From Paracoccus lutimaris (GTDB lineage: Bacteria > Pseudomonadota > Alphaproteobacteria > Rhodobacterales > Rhodobacteraceae), in assembly GCF_003337565.1 (NCBI RefSeq), contig NZ_QPJL01000005.1, positions 1 through 64,000 of the forward strand: DNA of 64,000 nucleotides, written 5' to 3'. A program made the translations under genes and the position numbers. Below the pieces are notes generated by a model. The model was not told where the DNA came from, ran no database searches, and saw nothing but the letters and a program-made list of their open reading frames with translations. This document shows positions 17,573 through 26,527 of the stretch, piece by piece. Each line of letters opens with the position of its first letter. Within the stretch, counting starts at the first letter, position 1.

Positions 17573-18214
17573 ATGACCGCACAGCTCTGGTGCTTTGGCG
17601 AAAGCGGCAATGCCTACAAGGCGGCGCTGACCATGGAACTGGCCGGATACGGCTGGCGGCCGGTCTATGTCGATTTCTTCAACGGCGAGGCCCGCAGCCC
17701 CGAATTCCGCGCCCTGAACGAGATGGGCGAGGTGCCGGTCTTTCGTGAAGGGGGTCTGACCCTGACCCAGTCGGCGGTTATCCAGTTGCATATCGCCGAG
17801 CGGAGCGGAAAGTTCCTTGGCCGCGACCGGAGCGAAGTCCTGCGCTGGCTGATGTTTGACAATCACAAGCTGTCGGGTCAGGCCGGATCCGCGCGGTTTC
17901 TGGCGAATTTCCTGCCCGAGGCCAAGCGCCCGCAAGAGGTGATCGGCTTTTTGCAATCGCGCCTGCGCGCCACCTACAAGGTGCTGAACGACCATCTGGC
18001 CAGCCGCGACTGGATCGTGGACGCCGCCCCGACCATCGCCGATTTCGCCTGTTGCGGCTATCTCTTTTACCCCGAACCCTTCGGCTTTTCGCGCGCCGAA
18101 TGGCCCCATATCGACCGTTGGCTGGACGGCATTGCCGCCCTGCCCGGCTGGAAACACCCCTATGATCTGATGCCCGGCAATCCTTCGGACCGGGCAACGA
18201 AGGAGGACGCATGA
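17573..18214 (+). CDS. Glutathione S-transferase family protein
   Basis: This 213-residue protein has a thioredoxin-like N-terminal domain (residues 1-80; FGESGNAYKAALTMELAG, then EVPVFREGGLTLTQSAVI with the cis-proline and Ser of the glutathione site) and an all-helical C-terminal domain. Its stop overlaps the thiolase start by 4 bp (ATGA), so it is translated together with beta-oxidation enzymes. A role in removing reactive acyl or unsaturated intermediates is possible but unproven. Confidence 0.88.
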   Translation: MTAQLWCFGESGNAYKAALTMELAGYGWRPVYVDFFNGEARSPEFRALNEMGEVPVFREGGLTLTQSAVIQLHIAERSGKFLGRDRSEVLRWLMFDNHKLSGQAGSARFLANFLPEAKRPQEVIGFLQSRLRATYKVLNDHLASRDWIVDAAPTIADFACCGYLFYPEPFGFSRAEWPHIDRWLDGIAALPGWKHPYDLMPGNPSDRATKEDA

Positions 18215-19422
18215 CCGAAGCCTATATCTATGACGCCGCCCGCACCCCGCGCGGCAAGGGCCGCCCCGATGGCAGCCTGCACGAGGTCACCTCGGTCGCG
18301 CTGTCGGCGCGGCTGCTCAATGCCGTCAAGGAGCGCAACGGTCTGGAAGGCCACGCGGTCGAGGACGTGATCTGGGGCAATGTCACCCAGGTCAAGGAAC
18401 AGGGCGGCTGCCTTGCCCGCTCGGCGGTGCTGGAATCCGATCTGGACGAGTCGATCCCCGGTCTGGCCATCAACCGCTTCTGCGCCAGCGGCATGGAGGC
18501 GGTGAATCTCGCCGCCAACCAGGTCAAGGGCGGGGCCGGTCAGGCCTATATCGCCGGCGGCGTCGAGATGATGGGCCGCGTGGCCATGGGCAGCGATGGC
18601 GCCGCCATCGCCGTCGATCCCTCGATGACCTTCAAGACCTATTTCGTGCCGCAGGGCATCTCGGCCGATATCATCGCCACCGAATACGGCTTTACCCGCG
18701 AACAGGCCGATGCGCTGGCAGTCGAGTCGCAGCGCCGCGCCGCGCTGGCCTGGAAAGAGGGCCGCTTTGCCAAATCCGTCGTCCCGGTTCTGGACCAGAA
18801 CGGGCTGGTGATCCTTGACCATGACGAATACATGCGCCCCGGCACCACGGTCGAGGATCTGGCAAAGCTCAAGGCCAGCTTCAAGGACATGGGCGAGGCC
18901 ATGCCCGGCTTCGACAAGGTGGCGATGCTGAAATACCCGCATCTGTCGCATATCGAGCATATCCACCATGCCGGGAACAGCTCGGGTATCGTTGATGGCG
19001 CCGGTGCCGTGCTGATCGGGAATGCCGAATTCGGCAAGGCTTACGGCCTCAAGCCCCGCGCCCGCATCCGCGCCACCGCCAAGATCGGCACCGATCCGAC
19101 GATCATGCTGACCGGCCCGGTGCCGGTGACGGAAAAGATCCTGAAGGACAGCGGCATGTCCATCAGCGACATCGACCTTTTCGAGGTGAACGAGGCCTTT
19201 GCCTCGGTCGTGCTGCGCTTCATGCAGGCTTTCCAGGTCGATCCGGCCAAGGTCAACCCGAATGGCGGCTCGATCGCGCTTGGCCACCCGCTGGGGGCCA
19301 CCGGCGCCATCATTATCGGCACGCTCCTGGACGAGCTGGAGCGTCAGGACAAGAACGTGGGTCTGGCCACGCTGTGCATCGCGTCCGGCATGGGCGCGGC
19401 GACCATCATCGAGCGCGTGTAA
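18211..19422 (+). CDS. fadA: Acetyl-CoA C-acyltransferase (3-ketoacyl-CoA thiolase)
   Basis: This 403-residue thiolase splits 3-ketoacyl-CoA with CoA, the last step of beta-oxidation. The nucleophilic cysteine is in INRFCASGMEAVN (near residue 91). The His/Cys pair is in GGSIALGHPLGATGA and LCIASGMGAA. The length is standard. It overlaps the GST gene by 4 bp and lies 11 bp before the FadJ-type gene, giving a FadA-FadJ pair that would work as a complex or in sequence. The symbol is by family and context; a biosynthetic thiolase is less likely. Confidence 0.92.
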   Translation: MTEAYIYDAARTPRGKGRPDGSLHEVTSVALSARLLNAVKERNGLEGHAVEDVIWGNVTQVKEQGGCLARSAVLESDLDESIPGLAINRFCASGMEAVNLAANQVKGGAGQAYIAGGVEMMGRVAMGSDGAAIAVDPSMTFKTYFVPQGISADIIATEYGFTREQADALAVESQRRAALAWKEGRFAKSVVPVLDQNGLVILDHDEYMRPGTTVEDLAKLKASFKDMGEAMPGFDKVAMLKYPHLSHIEHIHHAGNSSGIVDGAGAVLIGNAEFGKAYGLKPRARIRATAKIGTDPTIMLTGPVPVTEKILKDSGMSISDIDLFEVNEAFASVVLRFMQAFQVDPAKVNPNGGSIALGHPLGATGAIIIGTLLDELERQDKNVGLATLCIASGMGAATIIERV

Positions 19423-19433
19423 GGGGCAGGAAC

Positions 19434-21617
19434 ATGACCGATTTCACCATGAAGAAAGACGCCGACGGCGTCGCCATCATCACCTGGGACGTGCCCGGCA
19501 AGTCGATGAATGTGCTGTCACTGGACGGCGCGGCCACGCTGAACACCCTGATCGACGAGGCCCTGGCGGACGCAACCGTCAAGGGCATCGTCATCACCAG
19601 CGGCAAGAAGGACTTTGCCGGAGGGATGGACCTGAACGTCATCGCCGGCATGAAGCAGGGCGGCGCTCAGGGCGTCTTCGACGGCGTGATGACGCTGCAC
19701 AGCCTGCTGCGCAAGATCGAACTGGCCGGGATGGACTTCAAGACCAAGAAGGGCGGCAAGCCCATCGCCACCGCCCTGCCCGGCACCGCGCTGGGGATCG
19801 GGCTGGAGCTGCCGCTCTCGACCCACCGTATCTTTGCCGCCGATAACCCCAAGGCCAAGATCGGCCTGCCGGAAATCATGGTCGGCATCTTCCCCGGCGC
19901 CGGCGGCACCACCCGCCTTGTGCGCAAGCTGGGCGCGATGGGCGCGGCCCCCCTTTTGCTCGAAGGCAAGCTTTCCGACCCCGCGAAAGCCAAGGCCGCC
20001 GGCCTGATCGACGAGGTCGTGGCCGACCCGGTGGCGGCGGCCCGCGACTGGGTGCTGAAAGCGACCGACGCCGATCTGGTGAAACCCTGGGACGCCAAGG
20101 GCTACAAGATGCCCGGCGGCGAGCCCTATCACCCGGCGGGCTTCATGACCTTTGTCGGCGCCTCAGCCATGGTCCATGGCAAGACCATGGGCGTCTATCC
20201 GGCGGCGAAAGCCCTGCTGAGCGCCGTCTATGAAGGCGCGCTGGTGCCCTTTGACACCGCGCTGAAAATCGAGGCGCGCTGGTTCACCAATGTGCTGATG
20301 AACCCCAGCTCGACCGCAATGATCCGCAGCCTCTTCATCAACAAGGAGGCGCTGGAGAAAGGCGCGAACCGCCCCGAGGCCCCCGACCAGAGCGTGAAAA
20401 AGGTCGGCATCCTTGGCGCCGGCATGATGGGGGCGGGCATCGCCTATGTCAGCGCCATGGCCGGGATCGAGGTCGTGCTGATCGACGCGGCGCAGGATGC
20501 CGCCGAACGCGGCAAGGCCTATTCGACCGGGCTTCTGGACAAGGCGATCAGCCGCCGCAAATCCTCTGAGGAGAAAAAGGCCGAAGTGCTGGCCCGCATC
20601 ACGCCGACGACCGATTACGCCGCCCTTTCCGGCTGCGACCTGATCGTCGAGGCGGTGTTCGAGGACCCGAGCGTCAAGGCCGAGGTCACGAAAAAGGCCG
20701 AAGCCGCCATCCCGGCGGACGCGATCTTCGCCACCAACACCTCGACCCTGCCGATCAGCGATCTGGCGAAAGCCAGTGCCCGGCCCGAGCAGTTCATCGG
20801 CATCCACTTCTTCAGCCCGGTGGACAAGATGCTGCTGGTCGAGATCATCAAGGGCCGCGAAACCGGCCCGCGCGCCGTCGCCAAGGCGCTGGATTTCGTC
20901 CGCCAGATCCGCAAGACCCCGATCGTCGTCAACGATGCGCGCTTCTTCTACGCCAATCGCTGCATCATCCCCTATCTGAACGAAGGCATCCGCATGGTCG
21001 GCGAGGGCGTGAACCCGACGCTGATCGAAAATGCCGCCAAGCTGATGGGCATGCCGCTGGGACCGCTGCAACTGGTCGATGAAACCTCGATCGATCTGGG
21101 CGTGAAAATCGCCAAGGCGACCCGGGCCGCGATGGGCGACGCCTATGCCGACGCGCCGGTGGACGAGGTGATCTTCAAGCTGGCCGATCAGGGCCGCATG
21201 GGCCGCAAGGCGAAAGCGGGTTTCTATGACTATGACGAGGCCGGCAAGCGTCAGGGCCTGTGGTCGGGTCTGGAACAGCAATGGCCTGAATCGGACGCCC
21301 AGCCCGAACTGACCGAGGTCCAGCACCGCCTGATGTTCGCCCAGTCGCTGGAAGCCGTGCGCGCATTGGACGAAGGCGTCCTCGAAGACATCCGCGAAGG
21401 CGATGTCGGCGCCATTCTCGGCTGGGGCTTCGCGCCTTGGTCGGGCGGCCCGTTCAGCTGGCTCGACATGCTGGGCGCCGCCCGCGCGGTCGAGATCGCC
21501 GACGATCTGACGGCGAAATTCGGCCCCCGCTTCGCCACGCCGCAGCTCCTGCGCGACATGGCGGCGAAAGGCGACAGCTTCTATGGCCGCTTCGGCGCCG
21601 GCAAGAAAGCCGCCTGA
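19434..21617 (+). CDS. fadJ: Bifunctional enoyl-CoA hydratase / 3-hydroxyacyl-CoA dehydrogenase
   Basis: This 727-residue protein performs the hydration and NAD-dependent oxidation steps of beta-oxidation. The N-terminal crotonase domain (residues 1-190) carries the oxyanion regions KKDFAGGMDLN and GLPEIMVGIFPGAGGTTRL. The NAD-binding domain begins near residue 320 (VGILGAGMMGAGIAYVSAMAG region), with IHFFSPVDKMLLVEII, and C-terminal helical domains follow. ATG 19434 is chosen: it follows GGGGCAGG and the domain begins there, whereas the open frame from 19374 overlaps the thiolase. A strong terminator follows. Confidence 0.94.
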   Translation: MTDFTMKKDADGVAIITWDVPGKSMNVLSLDGAATLNTLIDEALADATVKGIVITSGKKDFAGGMDLNVIAGMKQGGAQGVFDGVMTLHSLLRKIELAGMDFKTKKGGKPIATALPGTALGIGLELPLSTHRIFAADNPKAKIGLPEIMVGIFPGAGGTTRLVRKLGAMGAAPLLLEGKLSDPAKAKAAGLIDEVVADPVAAARDWVLKATDADLVKPWDAKGYKMPGGEPYHPAGFMTFVGASAMVHGKTMGVYPAAKALLSAVYEGALVPFDTALKIEARWFTNVLMNPSSTAMIRSLFINKEALEKGANRPEAPDQSVKKVGILGAGMMGAGIAYVSAMAGIEVVLIDAAQDAAERGKAYSTGLLDKAISRRKSSEEKKAEVLARITPTTDYAALSGCDLIVEAVFEDPSVKAEVTKKAEAAIPADAIFATNTSTLPISDLAKASARPEQFIGIHFFSPVDKMLLVEIIKGRETGPRAVAKALDFVRQIRKTPIVVNDARFFYANRCIIPYLNEGIRMVGEGVNPTLIENAAKLMGMPLGPLQLVDETSIDLGVKIAKATRAAMGDAYADAPVDEVIFKLADQGRMGRKAKAGFYDYDEAGKRQGLWSGLEQQWPESDAQPELTEVQHRLMFAQSLEAVRALDEGVLEDIREGDVGAILGWGFAPWSGGPFSWLDMLGAARAVEIADDLTAKFGPRFATPQLLRDMAAKGDSFYGRFGAGKKAA

Positions 21618-21637
21618 GGCCATCATTACGCAATGGA

Positions 21638-21667
21638 AAAGGGCAGAGGCGCAAACCTCTGCCCTTT
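21638..21667 (+). terminator. Strong intrinsic terminator of the beta-oxidation operon
   Basis: Perfect 12-bp stem (AAAGGGCAGAGG/CCTCTGCCCTTT) with a 6-nt loop, then CTTCTTC. It starts 20 bp after the fadJ stop. Its A-rich 5' side makes it usable from the other strand too. Confidence 0.85.
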
Positions 21668-21686
21668 CTTCTTCACTCAAATATCC
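21666..21686 (-). repeat. Dispersed GGATATTT element, copy 4
   Basis: Minus strand GGATATTTGAGTGAAGAAG then AA, identical to the copies at 57877-57897 and 62726-62746. It sits directly behind the pfkB terminator in the transcription sense. Confidence 0.85.
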
Positions 21687-21709
21687 AAAAAAACCGCGCC
21701 ACACGCGCG
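21687..21709 (-). terminator. Intrinsic terminator of the nth-pfkB unit
   Basis: Five-bp GC stem (CGCGC/GCGCG) with loop GTGTG, then a G and seven T on the minus strand. It begins 1 bp after the kinase stop at 21711. Together with the fadJ terminator it separates convergent genes. Confidence 0.8.
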
Positions 21710-21710
21710 A

Positions 21711-22718
21711 TCAGATCAGCCCTTCGGCGCGAAACAGCGCCCGCACATCCCGCTCGGGCCGGGCGCCGACATGGCCGATGACCTCGGCCGCCGCGATGCA
21801 GCCCATGCGGCCGGCAGCCGCCAGCGGTGCCCGGACGGCCAGACCATAGATCAGCCCGGCCGCGAACTGGTCGCCCGCGCCCGTCGCGTCAACGGGCACG
21901 ACGCGGTGAACCGGCGCGCTGACCCGCTCATCGCCGCGGATCAGGATCGCATCATCGCCCGAACAGGTGCAGATCACCGTGTTGCAATCGGCGCGGGCCA
22001 GACGCAGCGCCTCCTCAAGGTCCTCGACCTGATAAAGCGATTTCCATTCATGGACATTGCCGATGACGTAATCCATCGGCCCGGCGACCAGACGCCGGAA
22101 ATCGGCACGGTGACGGTCGACACAGAACGGATCGCTAAGCGCGATCCCCGCCTGCCCGCCCGCCGCGTGGCAGGCCTCGGCCGCCTTCAGGAAGGCCGCC
22201 TTGCCGGCATCCTTGTCGAAAAGATAGCCTTCAAGGAACAGCCAGTCGGCACCGCTGAAGGTGGCAGGATTGACGTCGCCCGCATCCAGCTGGGCCGAGA
22301 TGCCCAGATAGGTGTTCATCGAGCGCTCGCCATCGGGCGTCACGAAGATGATCGAGCGCGAGGTCGGCAGCACCTCGCCAGCCACCGGCGGATTGACGAA
22401 AACCGTGCCCTGCGCCTCGGTCTGCTCGGCATAGGACAGGCCCAGCGGATCGCCCGCGACCCGGCCGATAAAGGCGGTGCTCAGCCCCAGCGCACCGATC
22501 CCGGCCAGCGTATTCGCGACCGAACCGCCCGGCACCAGCCGCGCCTTTTGCGCATCCGTATCGGCCGACTGCGCCGCCATCAGGAATTCCGAGCGCTCGC
22601 GGTCGATCAGCTGCATGATGCCTTTTTCAATGCCCAGCCGCGCAAGGCTTGCATCCGACGCGGGCGCGATCACGTCCATGACCGCATTGCCAATGCCGAT
22701 CACATAGGGGGTGGTCAT
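21711..22718 (-). CDS. PfkB-family carbohydrate/adenosine kinase
   Basis: This 335-residue ribokinase-fold kinase has the N-terminal motif GGSVANTLAGIGALG (near residue 65) and the C-terminal ATP/anion-hole motif DATGAGDQFAAGLIYGL (near residue 283) with the catalytic Asp. The sequence is closest in style to bacterial adenosine or nucleoside kinases, but the sugar or nucleoside substrate cannot be fixed by reading. Its start overlaps the nth stop by 4 bp (ATGA). Confidence 0.87.
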   Translation of the reverse strand: MTTPYVIGIGNAVMDVIAPASDASLARLGIEKGIMQLIDRERSEFLMAAQSADTDAQKARLVPGGSVANTLAGIGALGLSTAFIGRVAGDPLGLSYAEQTEAQGTVFVNPPVAGEVLPTSRSIIFVTPDGERSMNTYLGISAQLDAGDVNPATFSGADWLFLEGYLFDKDAGKAAFLKAAEACHAAGGQAGIALSDPFCVDRHRADFRRLVAGPMDYVIGNVHEWKSLYQVEDLEEALRLARADCNTVICTCSGDDAILIRGDERVSAPVHRVVPVDATGAGDQFAAGLIYGLAVRAPLAAAGRMGCIAAAEVIGHVGARPERDVRALFRAEGLI

Positions 22719-23383
22719 TGGGTCTTCTCCTCATAGGGGCAAAGGTCTTCGATGGGGCAGATGCCGCAGCGCGGCCGCTTGGCCTGACAGATATAGCGGC
22801 CATGCAGGATCAGCCAGTGATGGGCATTCTGCTGAAATTCGACAGGGACATTGTCCTCGACGGCGCGCTCGACCGCCTCGACATCGCGGCCGGGCGCGAT
22901 GCGGGTGCGGTTGCCGACGCGAAAGATATGGGTGTCGACCGCCTGCGCGGGAAAGTGAAAGACGGCATTCAGGACCACATTGGCGGTCTTGCGCCCGACA
23001 CCGGGCAAGGTCGTCAGGGCGGCGCGCGACTGCGGCACCTCGCCGCCATATTCATCGACCAGACGCTGCGACAGCGCGATCACGTTCTTGGCCTTCTGGC
23101 GGAAGAGGCCAATGGTCTTGATTTCCTCGGTCAGCGCCTCGACGCCGAAATCCAGCATCTCCTGCGGGGTGGTCACGCGGCTGAACAGGTTTTGGGTGGC
23201 CTTGTTCACCCCGGCATCGGTCGATTGCGCCGACAGCGCCACCGCGACCAGCAGGGTGAAGGCGTTGACATAGTGCAGCTCGGTCAGGGGCTGCGGCTCG
23301 GCTTCGCGGAAACGCGAAAAGATCGCCATCTGGGTGGCATAAGGCAGGGCTTGCGGGATGCGGGGCGAGGATGCGCGGGCCAT
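22715..23383 (-). CDS. nth: Endonuclease III
   Basis: This 222-residue DNA glycosylase/AP lyase removes oxidised pyrimidines in base excision repair. The helix-hairpin-helix is LPGVGRKTANVVLNAVF with the catalytic lysine expected in the GxGxK turn, and the catalytic aspartate is in VDTHIFRVGNRT. The C-terminal 4Fe-4S site has spacing C-x6-C-x2-C-x5-C (CQAKRPRCGICPIEDLC). It is the first gene of an nth-pfkB unit. A divergent alkylation-repair gene begins 122 bp away. Confidence 0.95.
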   Translation of the reverse strand: MARASSPRIPQALPYATQMAIFSRFREAEPQPLTELHYVNAFTLLVAVALSAQSTDAGVNKATQNLFSRVTTPQEMLDFGVEALTEEIKTIGLFRQKAKNVIALSQRLVDEYGGEVPQSRAALTTLPGVGRKTANVVLNAVFHFPAQAVDTHIFRVGNRTRIAPGRDVEAVERAVEDNVPVEFQQNAHHWLILHGRYICQAKRPRCGICPIEDLCPYEEKTQ

Positions 23384-23505
23384 ATCCGCCTGATGCCCCG
23401 CGCGCGCGCCATGTGCAAGCTTTGGCGCCCGGTTTCGCGTGCATCCGTGACTGGATTCACACCGATCTTGCGCTAGGCTGGGCTGAAACCGGATATGAGG
23501 CCGCC

Positions 23506-24102
23506 ATGACCCAGACCGTCTTTGCCTTTGCCCAACCCGCCCCGGGCCTGCGGGTCCGCATCACCACCCAGCCCGCCGAGGATGCCGGCGCGGTGCTGTG
23601 CCATGGCGAATTCGCCACGCCCTTTGGCACCGTGATCGCCTTTGGCGCGGGCGGCGCGCTTTGGGGGCTGGGGCTGGCGGGCGAGATGTCGGCTGATGAG
23701 GTTCGCGCCGATCTGGCGGCACGCTGGCCCCGCGCCCGCGTCGTCACCGCCCCCGAGGCGCTGGCCCCGGCGGTGAATGCGCTGATCGCGGATCGGGGCG
23801 AGATCACCGTGCGCCTGACCGGGACCGAATTTCAACTCGCCGTCTGGCGCGCGCTCATCGAGGTGCCGGCCGGGCAGGTCATCAGCTATGCGATCCTCGC
23901 GGACCGCATCGGACGCCCGCGCGCCTTGCGGGCGGTGGGGACAGCGGTCGGGCAGAACCCGGTCTCATGGGCGGTGCCCTGCCACCGGGTCACCCGCACC
24001 GATGGCAGCATCGGCGGCTATCACTGGGGTGCGGCGATCAAACGCGCGCTTCTGACCCGCGAAGGCGCCAGCATCGCCCCCCGCGCCATCGCTGCATTGT
24101 GA
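23506..24102 (+). CDS. ogt: Methylated-DNA-protein-cysteine methyltransferase
   Basis: This 198-residue suicide enzyme removes methyl groups from O6-methylguanine. The active-site cysteine lies in WAVPCHRVTRTDG, followed by GGYHWGAAIKRALL. The DNA-binding part is GTEFQLAVWRALIEVPAGQV. ATG 23506 (MTQTVFAF) is used; the upstream open frame has no homologous content. Residues 1-100 form the variable N-terminal domain, so an Ada-type helix-turn-helix is absent. It lies divergently from nth, giving a small DNA-repair locus. Confidence 0.9.
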   Translation: MTQTVFAFAQPAPGLRVRITTQPAEDAGAVLCHGEFATPFGTVIAFGAGGALWGLGLAGEMSADEVRADLAARWPRARVVTAPEALAPAVNALIADRGEITVRLTGTEFQLAVWRALIEVPAGQVISYAILADRIGRPRALRAVGTAVGQNPVSWAVPCHRVTRTDGSIGGYHWGAAIKRALLTREGASIAPRAIAAL

Positions 24103-24258
24103 CGCATCCGGCGGGGATTTCCGCCTGTTCCTGTGGCCTTGGCCGGGAACCCGTGGCATGGTCGCGGTGTTTGGGCACCAGCGGCCGCGCAGCAAAGCGC
24201 GGACCAGATCGTTTGGACAGGCGATGATGGATCGCCCGCTAAAAAGGGAAAAGAAAGA

Positions 24259-24942
24259 ATGAAGACCCGTATTCCGCTGCTTCTGGCCTCAGCCGGCCTG
24301 ATCGCCATCAGCGCCTGCACGACCACCGATCCTTACGGCAACAGCACGGATGCCGGCGGGGTCGGCGGCCTGAACCGCACCCAGACCGGCGCGCTGGCCG
24401 GCGCGGCCATCGGCGGCATCCTTGGTGCGACGCGCGACAGCGACAAGAACGATCAGGGCCGTGATGCGGCGCGCGGCGCGTTGATCGGTGCGGCCTTGGG
24501 CGGCGGCATCGGCGCCATCCTGGACCGGCAGCAGAAATCGCTGCAGCAGTCGCTGAACAACCCCAATATCCAGGTCGTGAACCATGGCAGCTATCTATCG
24601 GTGACCATGCCGGAATCGACGCTGTTCGCGACCGACTCGGCGGCCGTGGGCGCGCAGGGGCAGAATGATCTCTACACCATTGCCCGCAACCTCCAGCAAT
24701 ATCCCGACAGCACGATCCAGGTCGTCGGCCATACCGACAGCACCGGCTCGGCCGCCTATAACCAGGACCTGTCCGAGCGCCGGGCGCGTTCGGTCGCGGG
24801 CATCCTGAGCGCCGGCGGCGTGGCGCAGAACCGCCTCAGCACCGCGGGCCGCGGCGCCAGCCAGCCGGTCGCAAGCAACGAGACGGTGGCGGGCCGCGCC
24901 CAGAACCGCCGCGTGCAGATCCTGATCACCCCGACCCGCTAA
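24259..24942 (+). CDS. OmpA-family outer-membrane lipoprotein (YiaD-like)
   Basis: This 227-residue protein starts with a lipoprotein signal peptide whose lipobox is LIAISAC (cysteine near residue 21). A glycine-zipper region follows (GALAGAAIGGILGA and GALIGAALGGGIGAI). Residues 120-227 form an OmpA C-terminal peptidoglycan-binding domain, with VVGHTDSTGSAAYNQDLSERRA and GRAQNRRVQI. It probably links the outer membrane to peptidoglycan. ATG 24259 was chosen because the signal peptide starts there, after an AAGGGAAAAG ribosome site. Confidence 0.92.
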   Translation: MKTRIPLLLASAGLIAISACTTTDPYGNSTDAGGVGGLNRTQTGALAGAAIGGILGATRDSDKNDQGRDAARGALIGAALGGGIGAILDRQQKSLQQSLNNPNIQVVNHGSYLSVTMPESTLFATDSAAVGAQGQNDLYTIARNLQQYPDSTIQVVGHTDSTGSAAYNQDLSERRARSVAGILSAGGVAQNRLSTAGRGASQPVASNETVAGRAQNRRVQILITPTR

Positions 24943-24965
24943 GGGCCGCGCACGACGACACGATG

Positions 24966-24993
24966 GGGCCGGCAGCCAAGCTGCCGGCCCTTT
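24966..24993 (+). terminator. Intrinsic terminator after the OmpA-family gene
   Basis: Perfect 10-bp stem GGGCCGGCAG/CTGCCGGCCC with a 5-nt loop and TTT tail, 23 bp after the stop. Confidence 0.85.
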
Positions 24994-25251
24994 GCTTTCG
25001 CGCGGTTTTGCGTAGCTCCGGGTCGCGAATATAATACTTGTCATTTATAGAACTCTGACGGGTTTGCACATTGCGTACTGCTCCGGCTCATTCGGTCTTG
25101 GGATCAAAAGACGCTCGATCACTTTCCAAACCAAGACATTTTACAGTGCTCCCTTCACAGTCTGGCGAGCGGCAGAGTGAATCACGTCGGTTGACTAATT
25201 CGACGACACACAAAACATTATAGGTACATGGCGACAGGATAGGGCAACTGC
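24994..25251. other. AT-rich intergenic region upstream of a foreign-looking gene
   Basis: From about 25015 the composition drops sharply below the rest of the window (ATAATACTTGTCATTTATAG and similar runs). No gene or RNA is recognised. A TTGACT at 25191-25196 with AT-rich sequence after it (CATTATAGG) may be the promoter of the gene at 25252. The region, the following gene and its tail to about 25900 look like one acquired segment. Confidence 0.55.
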
Positions 25252-25797
25252 ATGCACGGCTTCCCATCAGGCTCAATATGGTCGGCAGATGATGAGATTT
25301 CCATACAGATCCGCGAGGTGTATTCGCGGTATGGACTGGCGATGTATCATGCACAGGTCCTTGAACACGGCATGGCTAACGCAGCCATCGTTCTCCACAT
25401 GCTACCCACCGCAAGCCAGTATCCAAACCGGATTGAATGGGTGGAGGCGTTAGATAGTGCATTCAACTCTGAGCTATCAAAAACATTTGGTAATATGCTC
25501 AAAGCACTATCTTCATCCGAGCTCCCAAAAACTATTATTGACGGACTTGGTCGGGCCAAGGTTGTGCGGGATCATCTAGCACATCGTTTTTTCCGTGAGC
25601 ATGATCAGAATTTCTTCGGCATTTCTGGCCGCGAAAAAATGATCTCCGAATGTTAACGGGCTATTGAACAGTTCCGTTCTATTGATGCCGAATTGGACGA
25701 GTTTCTACATGCCCAGTACGAACACTACGGCATCACAAAAGAAAAGGTGAACGCTCTCGTTGCCGCGAGAATTTTAGCTGCCAGGGCAGGCGATTAG
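25252..25797 (+). pseudogene. Unrecognised AT-rich gene interrupted by an in-frame TAA
   Basis: Codons 1-134 run from ATG 25252 to TAA at 25654. The same frame then continues open for 46 more codons (RAIEQFRSIDAELDEFLHAQ, then YEHYGITKEKVNALVAARI) to TAG at 25795. The second part is clearly coding-like and in register, so the natural product was probably 181 residues and one base change, for example CAA to TAA, broke it. The protein is helical with a central GLGRAKVVRDHLAHRFF segment; I do not know its family. Base composition differs from its neighbours. Read-through or a sequencing error are alternatives. Confidence 0.7.
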
Positions 25798-25894
25798 CTA
25801 AAGCAAGGCGATCTGAGTAATCGGAGAAAGCCCCTCTAGCAGAGATCTCCGTTCCATTCCATAAAACGAGCCCGCACTGCATGTAAACCGCCCC

Positions 25895-25929
25895 AAAAAC
25901 AAAACCCCCGAAGCTCTCGCCCCGGGGGT
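25895..25929 (-). terminator. Terminator of the F0 operon
   Basis: Seven-bp stem ACCCCCG/CGGGGGT on the minus strand with a 12-nt loop, then TTTTGTTTTT. It starts about 45 bp after the atpF stop. Confidence 0.8.
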
Positions 25930-25972
25930 CTGGATCACTGTGCGTGGAATCGCGGCGGGCGCGGGCCCGATA

Positions 25973-26527
25973 TCAGTTCAGCCGGTTGGCCACGTCTTCG
26001 ATGGCCTTGTCGATGCCGGCGCTGCGGTCGGCGGCGCTGGCCTGCTTGCCCAGGATCTCGGTCGCGGCCGAAATCGCGGTCTGCACGGCACGGTCACGGA
26101 CGGCGCGGACGGCATCGCCCTCGGCGCTGGCGATCTGATCCTCGGCCGCTTTCAGGCGGCGCTCAATCGACAGTTTCAGCGCGGCCTTGGCCTTTTCGGC
26201 CTCCAGCGTGGCTTCGCGCTTGGCGTTGGCGACGATCTGGTCGGCCAGACCCTTCACCTCGCGCTGGCGGCGCTCATAGCTGGCATAGATCTCCTGGGCT
26301 TCCTCGCGCAGGCGACGGGCCTCGGCCAGATCGTTGCGGATGCCCTCGGCGCGCTTGTCCAGCAGCCCGCCGACGATCTGCGGCACCCGGTAATAAACCA
26401 GAATGCCGATGAACAGCAGGAAGGCCAGCAAAACGATGAAGTCGGTGTTCCGCAGCGAGAAGAACGGACCCGAGGCGGCCAGCGCGGGGCTGGCGATCAG
26501 GGCAAAGAGAACGCTCAGACGTTTCAT
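25973..26527 (-). CDS. atpF: F0F1 ATP synthase subunit b
   Basis: This 184-residue subunit forms half of the peripheral stalk. It has an N-terminal hydrophobic leader-like segment, one membrane helix ([20 protein letters not shown]) and a long charged helix to the C-terminus that would pair with b'. It is the last gene of atpI-atpB-atpE-atpX-atpF. Its start overlaps the b' stop by 4 bp. The F1 genes are not in this window, as usual for alphaproteobacteria, where F0 and F1 operons are separate. Confidence 0.94.
   Translation of the reverse strand: MKRLSVLFALIASPALAASGPFFSLRNTDFIVLLAFLLFIGILVYYRVPQIVGGLLDKRAEGIRNDLAEARRLREEAQEIYASYERRQREVKGLADQIVANAKREATLEAEKAKAALKLSIERRLKAAEDQIASAEGDAVRAVRDRAVQTAISAATEILGKQASAADRSAGIDKAIEDVANRLN

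Noticed and set aside
25088..25354. 88-codon minus-strand open frame in the AT-rich region
   Set aside because: It overlaps the start of the plus-strand gene at 25252, has no ribosome site, and shows no recognisable pattern.
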